From NCBI GenBank assembly GCA_945928315.1, contig CAMENN010000009.1:1-48080 (forward strand): 48,080 bases of DNA, given 5' to 3'. This stretch comes from an uncultured Clostridia bacterium (GTDB lineage: Bacteria; Bacillota; Clostridia; Christensenellales; Aristaeellaceae). Shown here one piece after another: positions 34,255-42,393 of the stretch; within the stretch, counting starts at the first letter, position 1, and every line of letters starts with the position of its first letter. Under the pieces are notes generated by a model, which saw nothing but the letters and a program-made list of their open reading frames with translations, was not told the origin of the DNA and ran no database searches. The position numbers were made by a program, and so were the translations under genes.

Positions 34255-35652
34255 TTACACCACCTTGCCCGGGTTGAGGATGCCGTTGGGGTCAAACGCC
34301 GCCTTGATGCCGCGCATGAGCTCCACCTGCGTCTCGCCCACGCTCTCCTGAAGGAACGCGCGCTTGGCGTGGCCGATGCCGTGCTCGCCGCTGACCTCGC
34401 CGTCCATCCGGCGGGCCGCCGCGTAGAGCTCGTCCATGACCTGATGGACGCCGCGCTTCCAGTCCGCCTCGGACAGCTCGTCGCGGCAGGCGTAGATGTG
34501 CAGGTTGCCGTCGCCTGCATGGCCGAACGAACACACGCGCACGCCGGCGCGCTTGCCGATTTCGACGCTCTCGCGCACGAACGCCGCGATGTGATCGCGC
34601 GGCACGACGACGTCGCACTCGTCCATCGTGGGCGTGCTGCCCTTGATGGCCTCCAGGAACGCGCCGCGCGCATTCCAGATGCTCTCCTTGCGCTCGTCCG
34701 TATCGGCCAGCAGCACGTCCTTGGCGCCGATGGACAGCGCCAGGTCGGTCAGCGTGTTCATCGCGGGGGTGAGCGCCTCGCGGCTGGGGCCGTCCAGGCG
34801 CACGAGCAGATAGGCGTCCGCGCTGGTATCCGGGAACTGCTTGCCCAGGTACTTCTCCGCGCAGGCGATGACCTCGCGCTCCATGAACTCCACGGCCGTG
34901 GGCTCGCAGCCGCAGGCCAGCACCTGCGGCACCGCCTCGATGCAGGCCTGCAAGTCGTCAAACGGCATGAGCAGCGAGAGGTTGACCTTCGGCTCCGGCA
35001 CGAGCTTGACGGTGAGCTTGGTCAGGAAGCCCAGCGTGCCCTCGGAGCCGATCATCAGGTCGATGAGGCTGTAGCCGCTCGAGGTCTTGACGGTCTTGCC
35101 GCCCAGCGTGATGAGCCGGCCGTCGGCCAGCGCGACCTCCATGCCCAGCACATAGTCGCGCGTGACGCCGTAGCGCACGGCGCGCATGCCGCCGGCGTTG
35201 GTCATGGCGTTGCCGCCCATCGTCGCGGTCTTCTCGCCCGGGTCAGGCGGGTAGAACAGCCCCGTGCCCTCCAGCGACTTGGGAAACTCCATCAGCAGCA
35301 CGCCCGGCTCCACGGTCGCGGTCATGTTGCGGGTATCCACCTCCAGCACGCGCTTCATGCGCTCGGTGGAGAGCACCACGCCGCCGTGAATGGCGACGCA
35401 GCCGCCGCAAAGGCCGGTGCCCGCGCCGCGCGGGGTGACGGCGATCTTCTTCTCGTTGCAGTAGCGCAGCACGTCGCAGATCTCCTGCGCGCTCTGCGCC
35501 TGCACGACGGCCTCGGGCATGAAGTGCCCGTATTCGGTCATCTCGTCATGGTCATAGTCGGCGGAAATGTCCGCGCCGGAGAACACGCGGCCCGGTGCGA
35601 CGCCCTCCAGGAACGCCAGGTCCGCCGCGTCCACATGCTTGTATGCGCTCAT
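34255..35652 (-). CDS. FAD-binding 2-hydroxyacid dehydrogenase (GlcD/LctD type)
   Basis: 465 aa. FAD_binding_4 region with VTPRGAGTGLCGGCVAIHGG (72-91), then TATMGGNAMTNAGGMRAVRY and IGSEGTLGFLTKLTVKL. The C-terminal oxidase domain ends GEVSGEHGIGHAKR and FDPNGILNPGKV. It oxidises a 2-hydroxyacid (D-lactate or glycolate in known members) to the 2-oxoacid. It overlaps the ferredoxin-EtfA stop by 4 nt. Order EtfB, EtfA, dehydrogenase, LarA matches the lctBCD...F cluster of Acetobacterium, where ETF and dehydrogenase form an electron-confurcating lactate dehydrogenase. Confidence 0.92.
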   Translation of the reverse strand: MSAYKHVDAADLAFLEGVAPGRVFSGADISADYDHDEMTEYGHFMPEAVVQAQSAQEICDVLRYCNEKKIAVTPRGAGTGLCGGCVAIHGGVVLSTERMKRVLEVDTRNMTATVEPGVLLMEFPKSLEGTGLFYPPDPGEKTATMGGNAMTNAGGMRAVRYGVTRDYVLGMEVALADGRLITLGGKTVKTSSGYSLIDLMIGSEGTLGFLTKLTVKLVPEPKVNLSLLMPFDDLQACIEAVPQVLACGCEPTAVEFMEREVIACAEKYLGKQFPDTSADAYLLVRLDGPSREALTPAMNTLTDLALSIGAKDVLLADTDERKESIWNARGAFLEAIKGSTPTMDECDVVVPRDHIAAFVRESVEIGKRAGVRVCSFGHAGDGNLHIYACRDELSEADWKRGVHQVMDELYAAARRMDGEVSGEHGIGHAKRAFLQESVGETQVELMRGIKAAFDPNGILNPGKVV

Positions 35653-36839
35653 GTCCTCGCCTCCTTCAGCTGCGCGATCAGCTCCGGCACCACGCGGTAG
35701 AGATCGTCCACGATGGCGATGTGCGCCGTGCCGAAGATGGGCGCGTCCGGATCGTTGTTGATTGAAACGATGTGGTCGCTGCCGTTCATGCAGCTGGTGA
35801 ACTGGATGGCGCCGCTGACACCGCAGGTGATGATCAGCTTCGGGCGCACCGTGCGGCCGGAGAGGCCGATCTGACGCTCATTGGTCGCCCAGCCTTTCTC
35901 CACCAGCGGACGGGTGACGGCCCAGTCGCCGCCCAGCAGACCCGCCAGCTCGCGGATCATGTCCATATCGCTCTCGCGCTGCAGACCGCGTCCGCCGACG
36001 ACCAGCACCTCCGCGTCGGAGATGCTCGCCTTGGGCGGCACCGGCTGCACGCTCACGCAGCTGGCCTTGGAGGCCGCCACGCCCTTGGGGATCGCGCGCA
36101 CGACGATCTTGCCGCTTTCCTGCTCGCTGCGCACGGGCGTATCCATCACCTTGTAGCGCACGGTCGCAAACTGCGGACGCGTGTGCGTGGTGACGATCTG
36201 CGCCATGATGTTGCCGCCGAACGCCGGGCGGATCTGCACCAGGTCGCTGCTCTCGCGCAGCTCCAGCCTCGTGCAGTCCGCGGTGAGGCCCGTGTGGAAG
36301 CGCGTCGCCAGCCGCGGGGCGAGGCTGCGCCCCAGCGAGGTCGCGCCCACGAGCACCACGCTCGGATGCGCGAAGCGGATGTAGTCCTCCACGCAGGCGG
36401 CATAGGCGTCCGCGCGGAAGTAGGAGAGCGCCGGGTCGTCATAGACCGCGGCCTCGCTCACGCCGTAATGCAGCAGCTCGTCCGCGTAGGCGCGCACGCC
36501 TTCGCCGACCAGCACGGCCTTGACCGTATAGCCGGGCACGGCCTTTGCCAGCTCCTGCGCCTTGCCGATGAGCTCCAGCCCGACCGGATGCAGCCGGCCG
36601 CCGCTGACCTCCGCGAAGACGAGGATGTCCTTCCACTTCGACTTGTCCACGCTGGTGACCTTCGTCTCCAGCTTGAGGATGGCCTTCTGCGGGCAGTTCT
36701 TCACGCAGATGCCGCAGACCTTGCAGCCCGCGGTCAGCTCCGGCTTGCCATCCTTCATCTCGATGCCCCCGAAGGGACAGTTCGCAACGCAAAGGCCGCA
36801 GCCCGTGCACTTGCGCTCAAGGATTGCTATCTGTGCCAT
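35649..36839 (-). CDS. etfA: Electron transfer flavoprotein alpha subunit with N-terminal ferredoxin domain
   Basis: 396 aa from ATG 36839 (GGAGG 8 nt upstream). Residues 1-60 hold two 4Fe-4S motifs: C11-x2-C14-x2-C17-x3-C21-P and C39-x2-C42-x2-C45-x3-C49-P. The EtfA domain follows, with RPAFGGNIMAQIV and the FAD motif IGLSGRTVRPKLIITCGVSG plus AIQF. Such ferredoxin-EtfA fusions occur in LctC and CarE, subunits of bifurcating complexes that link NADH, ferredoxin and an organic substrate. It lies between etfB (13 nt) and the dehydrogenase (overlap). Confidence 0.94.
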   Translation of the reverse strand: MAQIAILERKCTGCGLCVANCPFGGIEMKDGKPELTAGCKVCGICVKNCPQKAILKLETKVTSVDKSKWKDILVFAEVSGGRLHPVGLELIGKAQELAKAVPGYTVKAVLVGEGVRAYADELLHYGVSEAAVYDDPALSYFRADAYAACVEDYIRFAHPSVVLVGATSLGRSLAPRLATRFHTGLTADCTRLELRESSDLVQIRPAFGGNIMAQIVTTHTRPQFATVRYKVMDTPVRSEQESGKIVVRAIPKGVAASKASCVSVQPVPPKASISDAEVLVVGGRGLQRESDMDMIRELAGLLGGDWAVTRPLVEKGWATNERQIGLSGRTVRPKLIITCGVSGAIQFTSCMNGSDHIVSINNDPDAPIFGTAHIAIVDDLYRVVPELIAQLKEART

Positions 36840-36852
36840 GGGTCCGCCTCCT

Positions 36853-37632
36853 TTACACGAATTTCCACTTCTTGAGCTGATCGCACAGCTTCGCGGCGCA
36901 GCCCTCGCCGCTCCACTGCTCATGCACCGTGTCGCTGACCGGCGGGAAGATGCGCTCCACCTGCGTGGCGCTGCCCGTCAGGCCGTAGTGCGTCTCATCG
37001 GTGTCGAGGAAGCTGTCCAGCCCCTGGATGTGAATCGGCTTGTCGCCGATCTCCTTCGCCGTCTTGAGCGAGGGCAGGCGCGGCATGCAGATGTCCTGCT
37101 CCACCGTCACCAGGCAGGGGAAGGGCATGTGCACCGTCTCGATGACGTCCTGCAGCTGCTGCTCCGCGTCCACGCCGTCCCCGGAGACGGTCAGTTTGCT
37201 CACCCACGCCGCGTGCGGGATGCCCAGATACTCGGCAATCGCCGGGCCGACCTGCGCGGTATCGCCGTCGGTGGTCTGCTTGCCGCAGAGGATCAGGTCA
37301 AAGTCGCCCACGCTCTGGATGGCCTGGGAGAGGGTATAGCTGGTCGCCAGCACGTCCGCGCCGCCCAGCCGCCTGTCCGAGAAGACATAGCCCTCGTCCG
37401 CGCCCATCATGTAGGCCTCGCGCACCACCGCCTGTGCCTGCGGCGGGCCCATCGTGCCCACCGTCACCTTGCCGCCATGCGCCTCGCGCAGCCGCAGCGC
37501 GGTCTCCAGGGCGTACAGGTCATAGGGATTCATCTTGCTGACCACGCCGTCCCGCTTGAGGACGCCGGTCGCTTCATCCACCTGCACCTTGTTCGTCCCG
37601 GGCACCTGCTTGATGCACACGAAGATGTTCAT
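36853..37632 (-). CDS. etfB: Electron transfer flavoprotein beta subunit, first copy
   Basis: 259 aa, first gene of operon B, with AAAGGAG before the ATG. It starts MNIFVCIKQVPGTNKVQVDE; has NPYDLYALETALRLRE, GTMGPPQAQAVVREAYMMGA and LILCGKQTTDGDTAQVGPAI for nucleotide binding, and a C-terminal segment IFPPVSDTVHEQWSGE. Probable partner of ferredoxin-EtfA and the GlcD-type dehydrogenase. No convincing promoter was recognised in the 352-bp gap upstream, which carries a 3'-flanking repeat. Confidence 0.94.
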   Translation of the reverse strand: MNIFVCIKQVPGTNKVQVDEATGVLKRDGVVSKMNPYDLYALETALRLREAHGGKVTVGTMGPPQAQAVVREAYMMGADEGYVFSDRRLGGADVLATSYTLSQAIQSVGDFDLILCGKQTTDGDTAQVGPAIAEYLGIPHAAWVSKLTVSGDGVDAEQQLQDVIETVHMPFPCLVTVEQDICMPRLPSLKTAKEIGDKPIHIQGLDSFLDTDETHYGLTGSATQVERIFPPVSDTVHEQWSGEGCAAKLCDQLKKWKFV

Positions 37633-37811
37633 TCACGGCTCACTCCTTTCGTTGTTCACATGGTTTTCCGTTGCCATTTCGCCAGCTGTGGCGTTATTTG
37701 TATGTTTTCGCGCTGAAAAAGAGTTTTCCTGCGCCGGGCGAAAGGATGACAAGAAATGTGCCGTTTTTGTCATTTCCGATCCGGTTCAGCCCGGGCGCAG
37801 AGGAAATTCCC

Positions 37812-37912
37812 CGTCAGGTGACGCTTCGCGATTGGGGGGACGTTGGGGGATTTCATCCTCCAAACCCCTAGACTGGGGGCTGGCCCCCAGACCCCTTCCT
37901 CGCTTCGCGCTG
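37812..37912 (-). repeat. 3'-flanking modular hairpin repeat, copy 6
   Basis: GTCAGGTGACGCTTCGCG, TTGGGGGATTTCATCCTCCAA hairpin, CTGGGGGCTGGCCCCCAG hairpin and the tail CCTTCCTCGCTTCGCGC. It lies about 70 nt after the Fe-S protein stop. The remaining part of the gap 37633-37984 is AT-rich near 37680-37775 with an ATGACAA/TTGTCAT inverted repeat (37746-37773) of unknown role. Confidence 0.7.
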
Positions 37913-37984
37913 ATGGCCCGCTGTTTTCCGGGTAGGCCGCGTGAGCAAAACGGCGGCGCAGAAGCCCGCGCCGCCGTCCATGGT

Positions 37985-39109
37985 TTACAGTCTTTCGCTC
38001 AGCATCACGAACAGATCGCGGGTCTCACAGCCTTCCGGCACGCTCAGGCGCAGCGCCTCGGCCGCCTGCGGGTCCGCGGAGACGAGGATGCGCGAGTCGG
38101 TGCGCAGCAGGTCGGTATAGCGGTTTTCGCACAGGCCCTTCGCCAGATCGGGGCGCATCTGCCCCATGATCGAGGAGCCGCACTCCCGCGCGCGCACGAA
38201 CGAGCCGCACGCCTTGTTGGCGGGGTTCTTGTTGTCCTTCTCGTTGAGGTAGAGCTCGTGCAGCTGCGCACCCATCGCGGCGAGGATCGCGCGCGGAGCG
38301 TCCGTCTCGCCCAGATCGCGGGCCAGGCGCGCCGCGTCGTGATAGCTGACGACCTCATCGACCTTGCGCGGCACGATGCGGCCGCTGTCGATCAGCTCCG
38401 CGACGAACGCCGTCGCCGTCACGACCTCCGGCAACTCGATGCCCCAGTCCTTGCACTCATGCAGGAAGAACGCGCAGTCGTGGCTGTCCAGCACGACGAC
38501 CTTCTTCGCGCCCGCAGCGGCGATGGCCTGCGCGGCCCGCTTGGCCTGCGCGCGCACGTCCTCGACGTGGCCGATCATGTCGCCCAGCTCGCAGCCGGAG
38601 GCCGGTTCATCCGGGAGCACGGCGAAGGCCACGCCCGCCTTTTTGAGGATGGAAAGCAGCGCCTGCGCCACGTCCGGCACGGCGTAACGGGCGGCGTTGC
38701 CCAGCCAGACGAGCGTCTCGCCCGCCTGCGGCACGCCGGTCAGATCGACCTTCGCCTGCGTCGCGCCGTAGGGGTTGCCCGTGGCCTCCAGGCGGTCGAT
38801 GACCTTCTTGGCGAAGTCCGGCACGAGGTCCTCGAGCACGGCCTGCGTGCGGCCCTCGCGGATGAACACGAGCGGGTCAAAGCCCGTCACGCAGTCCGCG
38901 GTGCACGCGCCGCACAGCAGGCATTCGTACATCGTCACGGCGCAGCCCCTGTCCATCTTCATGCCGCGCTCGAGCATGGACACCTGCAATCCCTTGGCGC
39001 GGGGGGTGTTGTTCTCCTTGCCGGTCACCAGCTCCACCGGGCACAGGTGACGGCACATGTAGCAGAAGCGGCACGCGTCCGCGTTCTTTTTGGCTTTTTC
39101 GCTGAACAT
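37985..39109 (-). CDS. 4Fe-4S electron-transfer protein (GlcF/GlpC/HdrD-like)
   Basis: 374 aa. Two N-terminal ferredoxin motifs: C13-x2-C16-x2-C19-x3-C23-P and C63-x2-C66-x2-C69-x3-C73. The rest resembles the two cysteine-rich (CCG) domains of GlpC/HdrD proteins, but both are degenerate: VLDSHDCAFFLHECKDWG and ACGSFVRARECGSSIMGQM replace the normal CCG-x-GG. It probably relays electrons from the FAD dehydrogenase encoded 16 nt upstream. The missing CCG cysteines argue against a heterodisulfide-type cluster. Confidence 0.82.
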   Translation of the reverse strand: MFSEKAKKNADACRFCYMCRHLCPVELVTGKENNTPRAKGLQVSMLERGMKMDRGCAVTMYECLLCGACTADCVTGFDPLVFIREGRTQAVLEDLVPDFAKKVIDRLEATGNPYGATQAKVDLTGVPQAGETLVWLGNAARYAVPDVAQALLSILKKAGVAFAVLPDEPASGCELGDMIGHVEDVRAQAKRAAQAIAAAGAKKVVVLDSHDCAFFLHECKDWGIELPEVVTATAFVAELIDSGRIVPRKVDEVVSYHDAARLARDLGETDAPRAILAAMGAQLHELYLNEKDNKNPANKACGSFVRARECGSSIMGQMRPDLAKGLCENRYTDLLRTDSRILVSADPQAAEALRLSVPEGCETRDLFVMLSERL

Positions 39110-39125
39110 GATGGTTGCCTCCTCG

Positions 39126-40559
39126 TCACAGTCCCAGCTTGTAGGGGTTCATGATGCCGTTGGGATCGAGCTGCTTCTTGAGCGCCTCCATCACCTGCAT
39201 CGCGGGGCCGTACTGCTCCTTCATCAGGCGGGAGAGCTTGAGGCCGATACCGTGGTGATCGTTGATGACGCCGCCGTTCTCCATCGCGGCGCGCACGCCC
39301 ACGTTCCAGATGCGGTTGTGCAGGCGGCGGGCCTCCTCCGGGTCCTGCGGCACGTCCTTGGGCTCGACGATGAAGCGCGTGTAATTCATGCAGCCCCACT
39401 CATACCAGTGACTGGAATGGGAGATGTAGCGCACAAACGGGAACTCCTCCTTGACGGCCTTCTTCATCGCCAGGTAGATCTTCTCGATGTTGGCGTAGGT
39501 GGCCACGGTGTCCATCGTGCCGAACATCTGCGGGATATCCATGATGTGACCCGGATAGAAGAAGGTGATGCGGTTCTCGAACCACTTCTCGCCATAATCG
39601 CTGCCCAGATCCTGGCCGCCCCACTTTTTGACGCACTCGAGGATGATCTCCATCTCGATATCGACGATCTTTTTGAAGCCCTCCACGGCGAGGTTCATGA
39701 AGCAGCCGGGCTGCTCGAAGCCGAGGATCTTCTTGATGATCGAGCTGCTCTCCGCCTCGTCGTAGAAGCGCAGGATGGAGGGCTTGACCTTCTGCATGAT
39801 GTCGCGCCCGGCCATGTAGCCCGAGTGCATATCCGGGAAGAGGAACGCGCGGAACTGGCGGTCCTCAGGCTGCTCATAGAGCTTGAAGGTCGCCTTGGTG
39901 ATGACGCCCAGCGTGCCCTCGGAGCCGATGAAGATCTGGTTGAGATCCGGGCCAGCCGCGTGCTTGGGCACGGGCAGCGTATTGATGATGTCGCCGTTGG
40001 GCAGCACGACCTCCATGGAGATGCACTGATCGTCGATCTTGCCGTACTTGGTGGACATGATGCCGATGCCCCGGTGCCCGAGCGCGCCGCCGATGGTGCC
40101 GCAGGTCAGGCAGGAGGGGATGTGCTGGCAGGAGTAGCCCTTCTCGTTGGCATACCACTCGAGCTGCTGGAAGATCATGCCAGCCTCGGCGGTGATGGTG
40201 CGGCTGACCTCGTCGATCTCGATGAGGTGGTTCATGCGCTTCATGTCCATCAGGATGCCGCCGGTCATGGGCAGCGCGCCACCCTGCGAGCCGGAGCCGC
40301 CGCCCCAGATGTGGACGGGAATCTTGTAGTAGTTGGCGATTTTGAGGACCTTCGAAACCTCCTGCGCGCTGCCGGGGCGGACGATCCAGTCCGGCATCGG
40401 CGGCACCTGGCCGCGGTCCTCCCACATGCGACCGACCCAGAAGTAATCGACGCCATAGGTGGCGCGGTCGCTGTTTTCGATGGAGACGTTGTCATATCCG
40501 CCAACGGCATCCGCGAGCTCGTCGAGGATCATGCCGGGCATAAAGGCTTTGAGTTCCAT
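39126..40559 (-). CDS. FAD-binding oxidoreductase (GlcD-like, VAO family)
   Basis: 477 aa. PDWIVRPGSAQEVSKVLKIA and IPVHIWGGGSGSQGGALPMT form the FAD_binding_4 pyrophosphate site; GTIGGALGHRGIGIMSTKYG and IGSEGTLGVITKATFKL follow; the C-terminal oxidase domain ends NDHHGIGLKLSRLM and LDPNGIMNPYKLGL. It is not a close copy of the dehydrogenase at 34255 and looks nearer to alkyl-DHAP-synthase/vanillyl-oxidase-like members. The substrate is probably a hydroxyacid or sugar acid from operon A. Pairing with an Fe-S protein resembles GlcDF. Confidence 0.85.
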   Translation of the reverse strand: MELKAFMPGMILDELADAVGGYDNVSIENSDRATYGVDYFWVGRMWEDRGQVPPMPDWIVRPGSAQEVSKVLKIANYYKIPVHIWGGGSGSQGGALPMTGGILMDMKRMNHLIEIDEVSRTITAEAGMIFQQLEWYANEKGYSCQHIPSCLTCGTIGGALGHRGIGIMSTKYGKIDDQCISMEVVLPNGDIINTLPVPKHAAGPDLNQIFIGSEGTLGVITKATFKLYEQPEDRQFRAFLFPDMHSGYMAGRDIMQKVKPSILRFYDEAESSSIIKKILGFEQPGCFMNLAVEGFKKIVDIEMEIILECVKKWGGQDLGSDYGEKWFENRITFFYPGHIMDIPQMFGTMDTVATYANIEKIYLAMKKAVKEEFPFVRYISHSSHWYEWGCMNYTRFIVEPKDVPQDPEEARRLHNRIWNVGVRAAMENGGVINDHHGIGLKLSRLMKEQYGPAMQVMEALKKQLDPNGIMNPYKLGL

Positions 40560-40588
40560 ACTATCGCTCCTTCATCATTGTCCCTTGG

Positions 40589-41506
40589 TCACAGCGTTTC
40601 GCCCCGCGCGGCGAGGAACGCACGGCACTCCGCGTCGTCCGGCATCGCCCGGCGCGCGCCCAGCCGCATGCACTTGATGGCGGCGGCGGCGCTGGCATAG
40701 CGGCAGGCGCTGTCCACGTCCATCCCCTTGAGCATGCCGGCGACAAACGCCCCATGGAACGTGTCGCCGCAGCCGTTGGAGTCGGCGACCTCCACCCTGT
40801 AGCAGCCGTAGCCGCGCAGGCCCTGCGCGTCGAGGATGATGCCGCCGCGGCTGCCCTGCGTCACGACGATCAGCTCCGGGTGATACGCCGCCATCAGCGC
40901 GCGCGCCGCGGAGGGCGCGTCGGCCTCGCCCGTGATCTTGAGGGCGAACTCCTCGGAGGGAATCAGCCAGCTGACGTGCGGCAGCAGGCGCTCGATGTTC
41001 GGATAGACACCGCCCGCGTCGTGGCAGACCGGCACGCCCGCCGCCCGGCACAGCTTCGCGGCGTGCACCGCCGCATCGAGCATGTGCCCGTCCAGATGCA
41101 GGGCGCGCGCGTGCGTCAGCGTTTCCACGTCCAGCTCCTCCGGGCGGGGCGGCTGCACCGTGCCGGGGTTCCAGATACAGGTGCGGCTGCCGCTTTGCTG
41201 GTTGAGCAGCACGGTCGAGTGGAAGGACACTGCGTCCTCCTCCACGCGCACATGCGACGTGTCCACGCCGAAGCGGGCGAAGTCCTCGAGCATGTAGCGG
41301 CCGAAGCCGTCCCCGCCGATGGTGCCCATGTACGCGGCGGACAGGCCCAGCCTTGCCGCGGCGACCAGCGCCGTCGCGCAGGGACCGCCGCCCTGAATGC
41401 GCGTCTCGATGCCGCGCTGCTTGGTGTCCTCCTGCGGGAAATGATCGACGACCATCAGCGTGTCATAGACCGTGGAGCCGATGCCCACGACGTCAAACTC
41501 AGGCAT
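40589..41506 (-). CDS. PfkB/ribokinase-family sugar kinase (YihV-like)
   Basis: 305 aa from ATG 41506 with GGAGGGGAG upstream. The N-terminal PfkB signature region reads ETRIQGGGPCATALVAAARLG (34-54); the C-terminal catalytic motif is DSNGCGDTFHGAF (242-254) with base D248, a cysteine replacing the usual alanine of GAGD. The C-terminus ASAAAAIKCMRLGARRAMPD resembles YihV, the sulfofructose kinase, and other ketose kinases. It overlaps the aldolase gene by 8 nt, so kinase and aldolase probably act in succession, as in tagatose, inositol or sulfosugar pathways. Confidence 0.88.
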   Translation of the reverse strand: MPEFDVVGIGSTVYDTLMVVDHFPQEDTKQRGIETRIQGGGPCATALVAAARLGLSAAYMGTIGGDGFGRYMLEDFARFGVDTSHVRVEEDAVSFHSTVLLNQQSGSRTCIWNPGTVQPPRPEELDVETLTHARALHLDGHMLDAAVHAAKLCRAAGVPVCHDAGGVYPNIERLLPHVSWLIPSEEFALKITGEADAPSAARALMAAYHPELIVVTQGSRGGIILDAQGLRGYGCYRVEVADSNGCGDTFHGAFVAGMLKGMDVDSACRYASAAAAIKCMRLGARRAMPDDAECRAFLAARGETL

Positions 41507-42332
41507 GATTGCTCCCCTCCGCGCCCAGCAGCGCGATCTTCTCGAGCGCAAAGCGCTTGACCGCCTGCACCGGCTCCTTCATGTAGGTATCCACGCCGAT
41601 GATCGAGGGATCGACCTTGCGCACCGCGTCCAGGAACGACACGCACACATCGGTGCCGAAGTTCACCTTGCGGATGCCCGCCGCGACGGCCGCGCGGATC
41701 TGATCGTCCGGCACGCCGCTGCCGCCGTGGAGCACCAGCGCCGCGGGGATGGCCGCATGCAGCTCGCGGATACGGTCGATGGCGAGCACGGGGGCCTGCT
41801 TGTAGTGACCGTGCGCGGTGCCGACGGCGACCGCCAGCGCATCGACGCCGGTCTTTTCGCAGAAGCGCAGCGCCTCATCGACCTGCGTGTAATCGGTCGG
41901 CACGCCGTCCTTGGCGAAGCCGATGTGGCCCAGCTCGCCCTCCACGCTGATGCCCAGGTCGTGTGCGAAGTGCACGACGCGCTCGAGCACCGCGGCGTTC
42001 TCCTCGAACGGGAACGCGCTGGCGTCGCGCATGACGCTCGTGCAGCCCCAGCGGATGGCGCGGGCGACAGCCTCGTCGCAGCTGCCGTGATCGAGGTGGA
42101 AGCAGATCTTCGCCTTCGAGCGGTGCGCCGCATCGACGATGGACGGGGCGATGAACTCCGCCTCCTCGCTCATGAACAGGCGGCTGTACATCTGCACGAT
42201 GATGCAGGCGTCGGCCTCCTCGGCGGCCTTGAAGATGGCGAGGGCCGTCTCGCCGTTGTAGACGTTGAACGCGGGAATGGCACAGCCCCTGCGTTCGGCC
42301 ACGGCCAGCAGTTCCTTCATGTTGACGAGCAT
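41499..42332 (-). CDS. Class II (zinc) fructose-bisphosphate-type aldolase (GatY/KbaY/IolJ-like)
   Basis: 277 aa. AAAGGAG precedes the ATG. Catalytic and zinc residues are visible: D81 and H82 (FHLDHGS), E133 (VEGELG), H174 (VGTAHGHYK), H202 (LHGGSGVPD) and the phosphate-loop NFGTD. It splits a ketose phosphate into DHAP and an aldehyde. Members with this look act on tagatose-bisphosphate, fructose-bisphosphate or 5-keto-2-deoxygluconate-6-phosphate; the second product is not predictable here. It lies between the isomerase and PfkB kinase genes. Confidence 0.9.
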   Translation of the reverse strand: MLVNMKELLAVAERRGCAIPAFNVYNGETALAIFKAAEEADACIIVQMYSRLFMSEEAEFIAPSIVDAAHRSKAKICFHLDHGSCDEAVARAIRWGCTSVMRDASAFPFEENAAVLERVVHFAHDLGISVEGELGHIGFAKDGVPTDYTQVDEALRFCEKTGVDALAVAVGTAHGHYKQAPVLAIDRIRELHAAIPAALVLHGGSGVPDDQIRAAVAAGIRKVNFGTDVCVSFLDAVRKVDPSIIGVDTYMKEPVQAVKRFALEKIALLGAEGSNHA

Positions 42333-42393
42333 GGGATGGTTCTCCTTTCAGTGTGACGGGCGTTTCATTGCCGGTCCCCGTTGTTTTGCGGGA

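Noticed and set aside
40589-42332. Firm assignment of the kinase and aldolase to sulfoquinovose or inositol breakdown.
   Set aside because: The PfkB protein resembles YihV in places and IolC/IolJ logic fits IolB, but specificity cannot be read from motifs, and key partner genes of either pathway are missing from the window.
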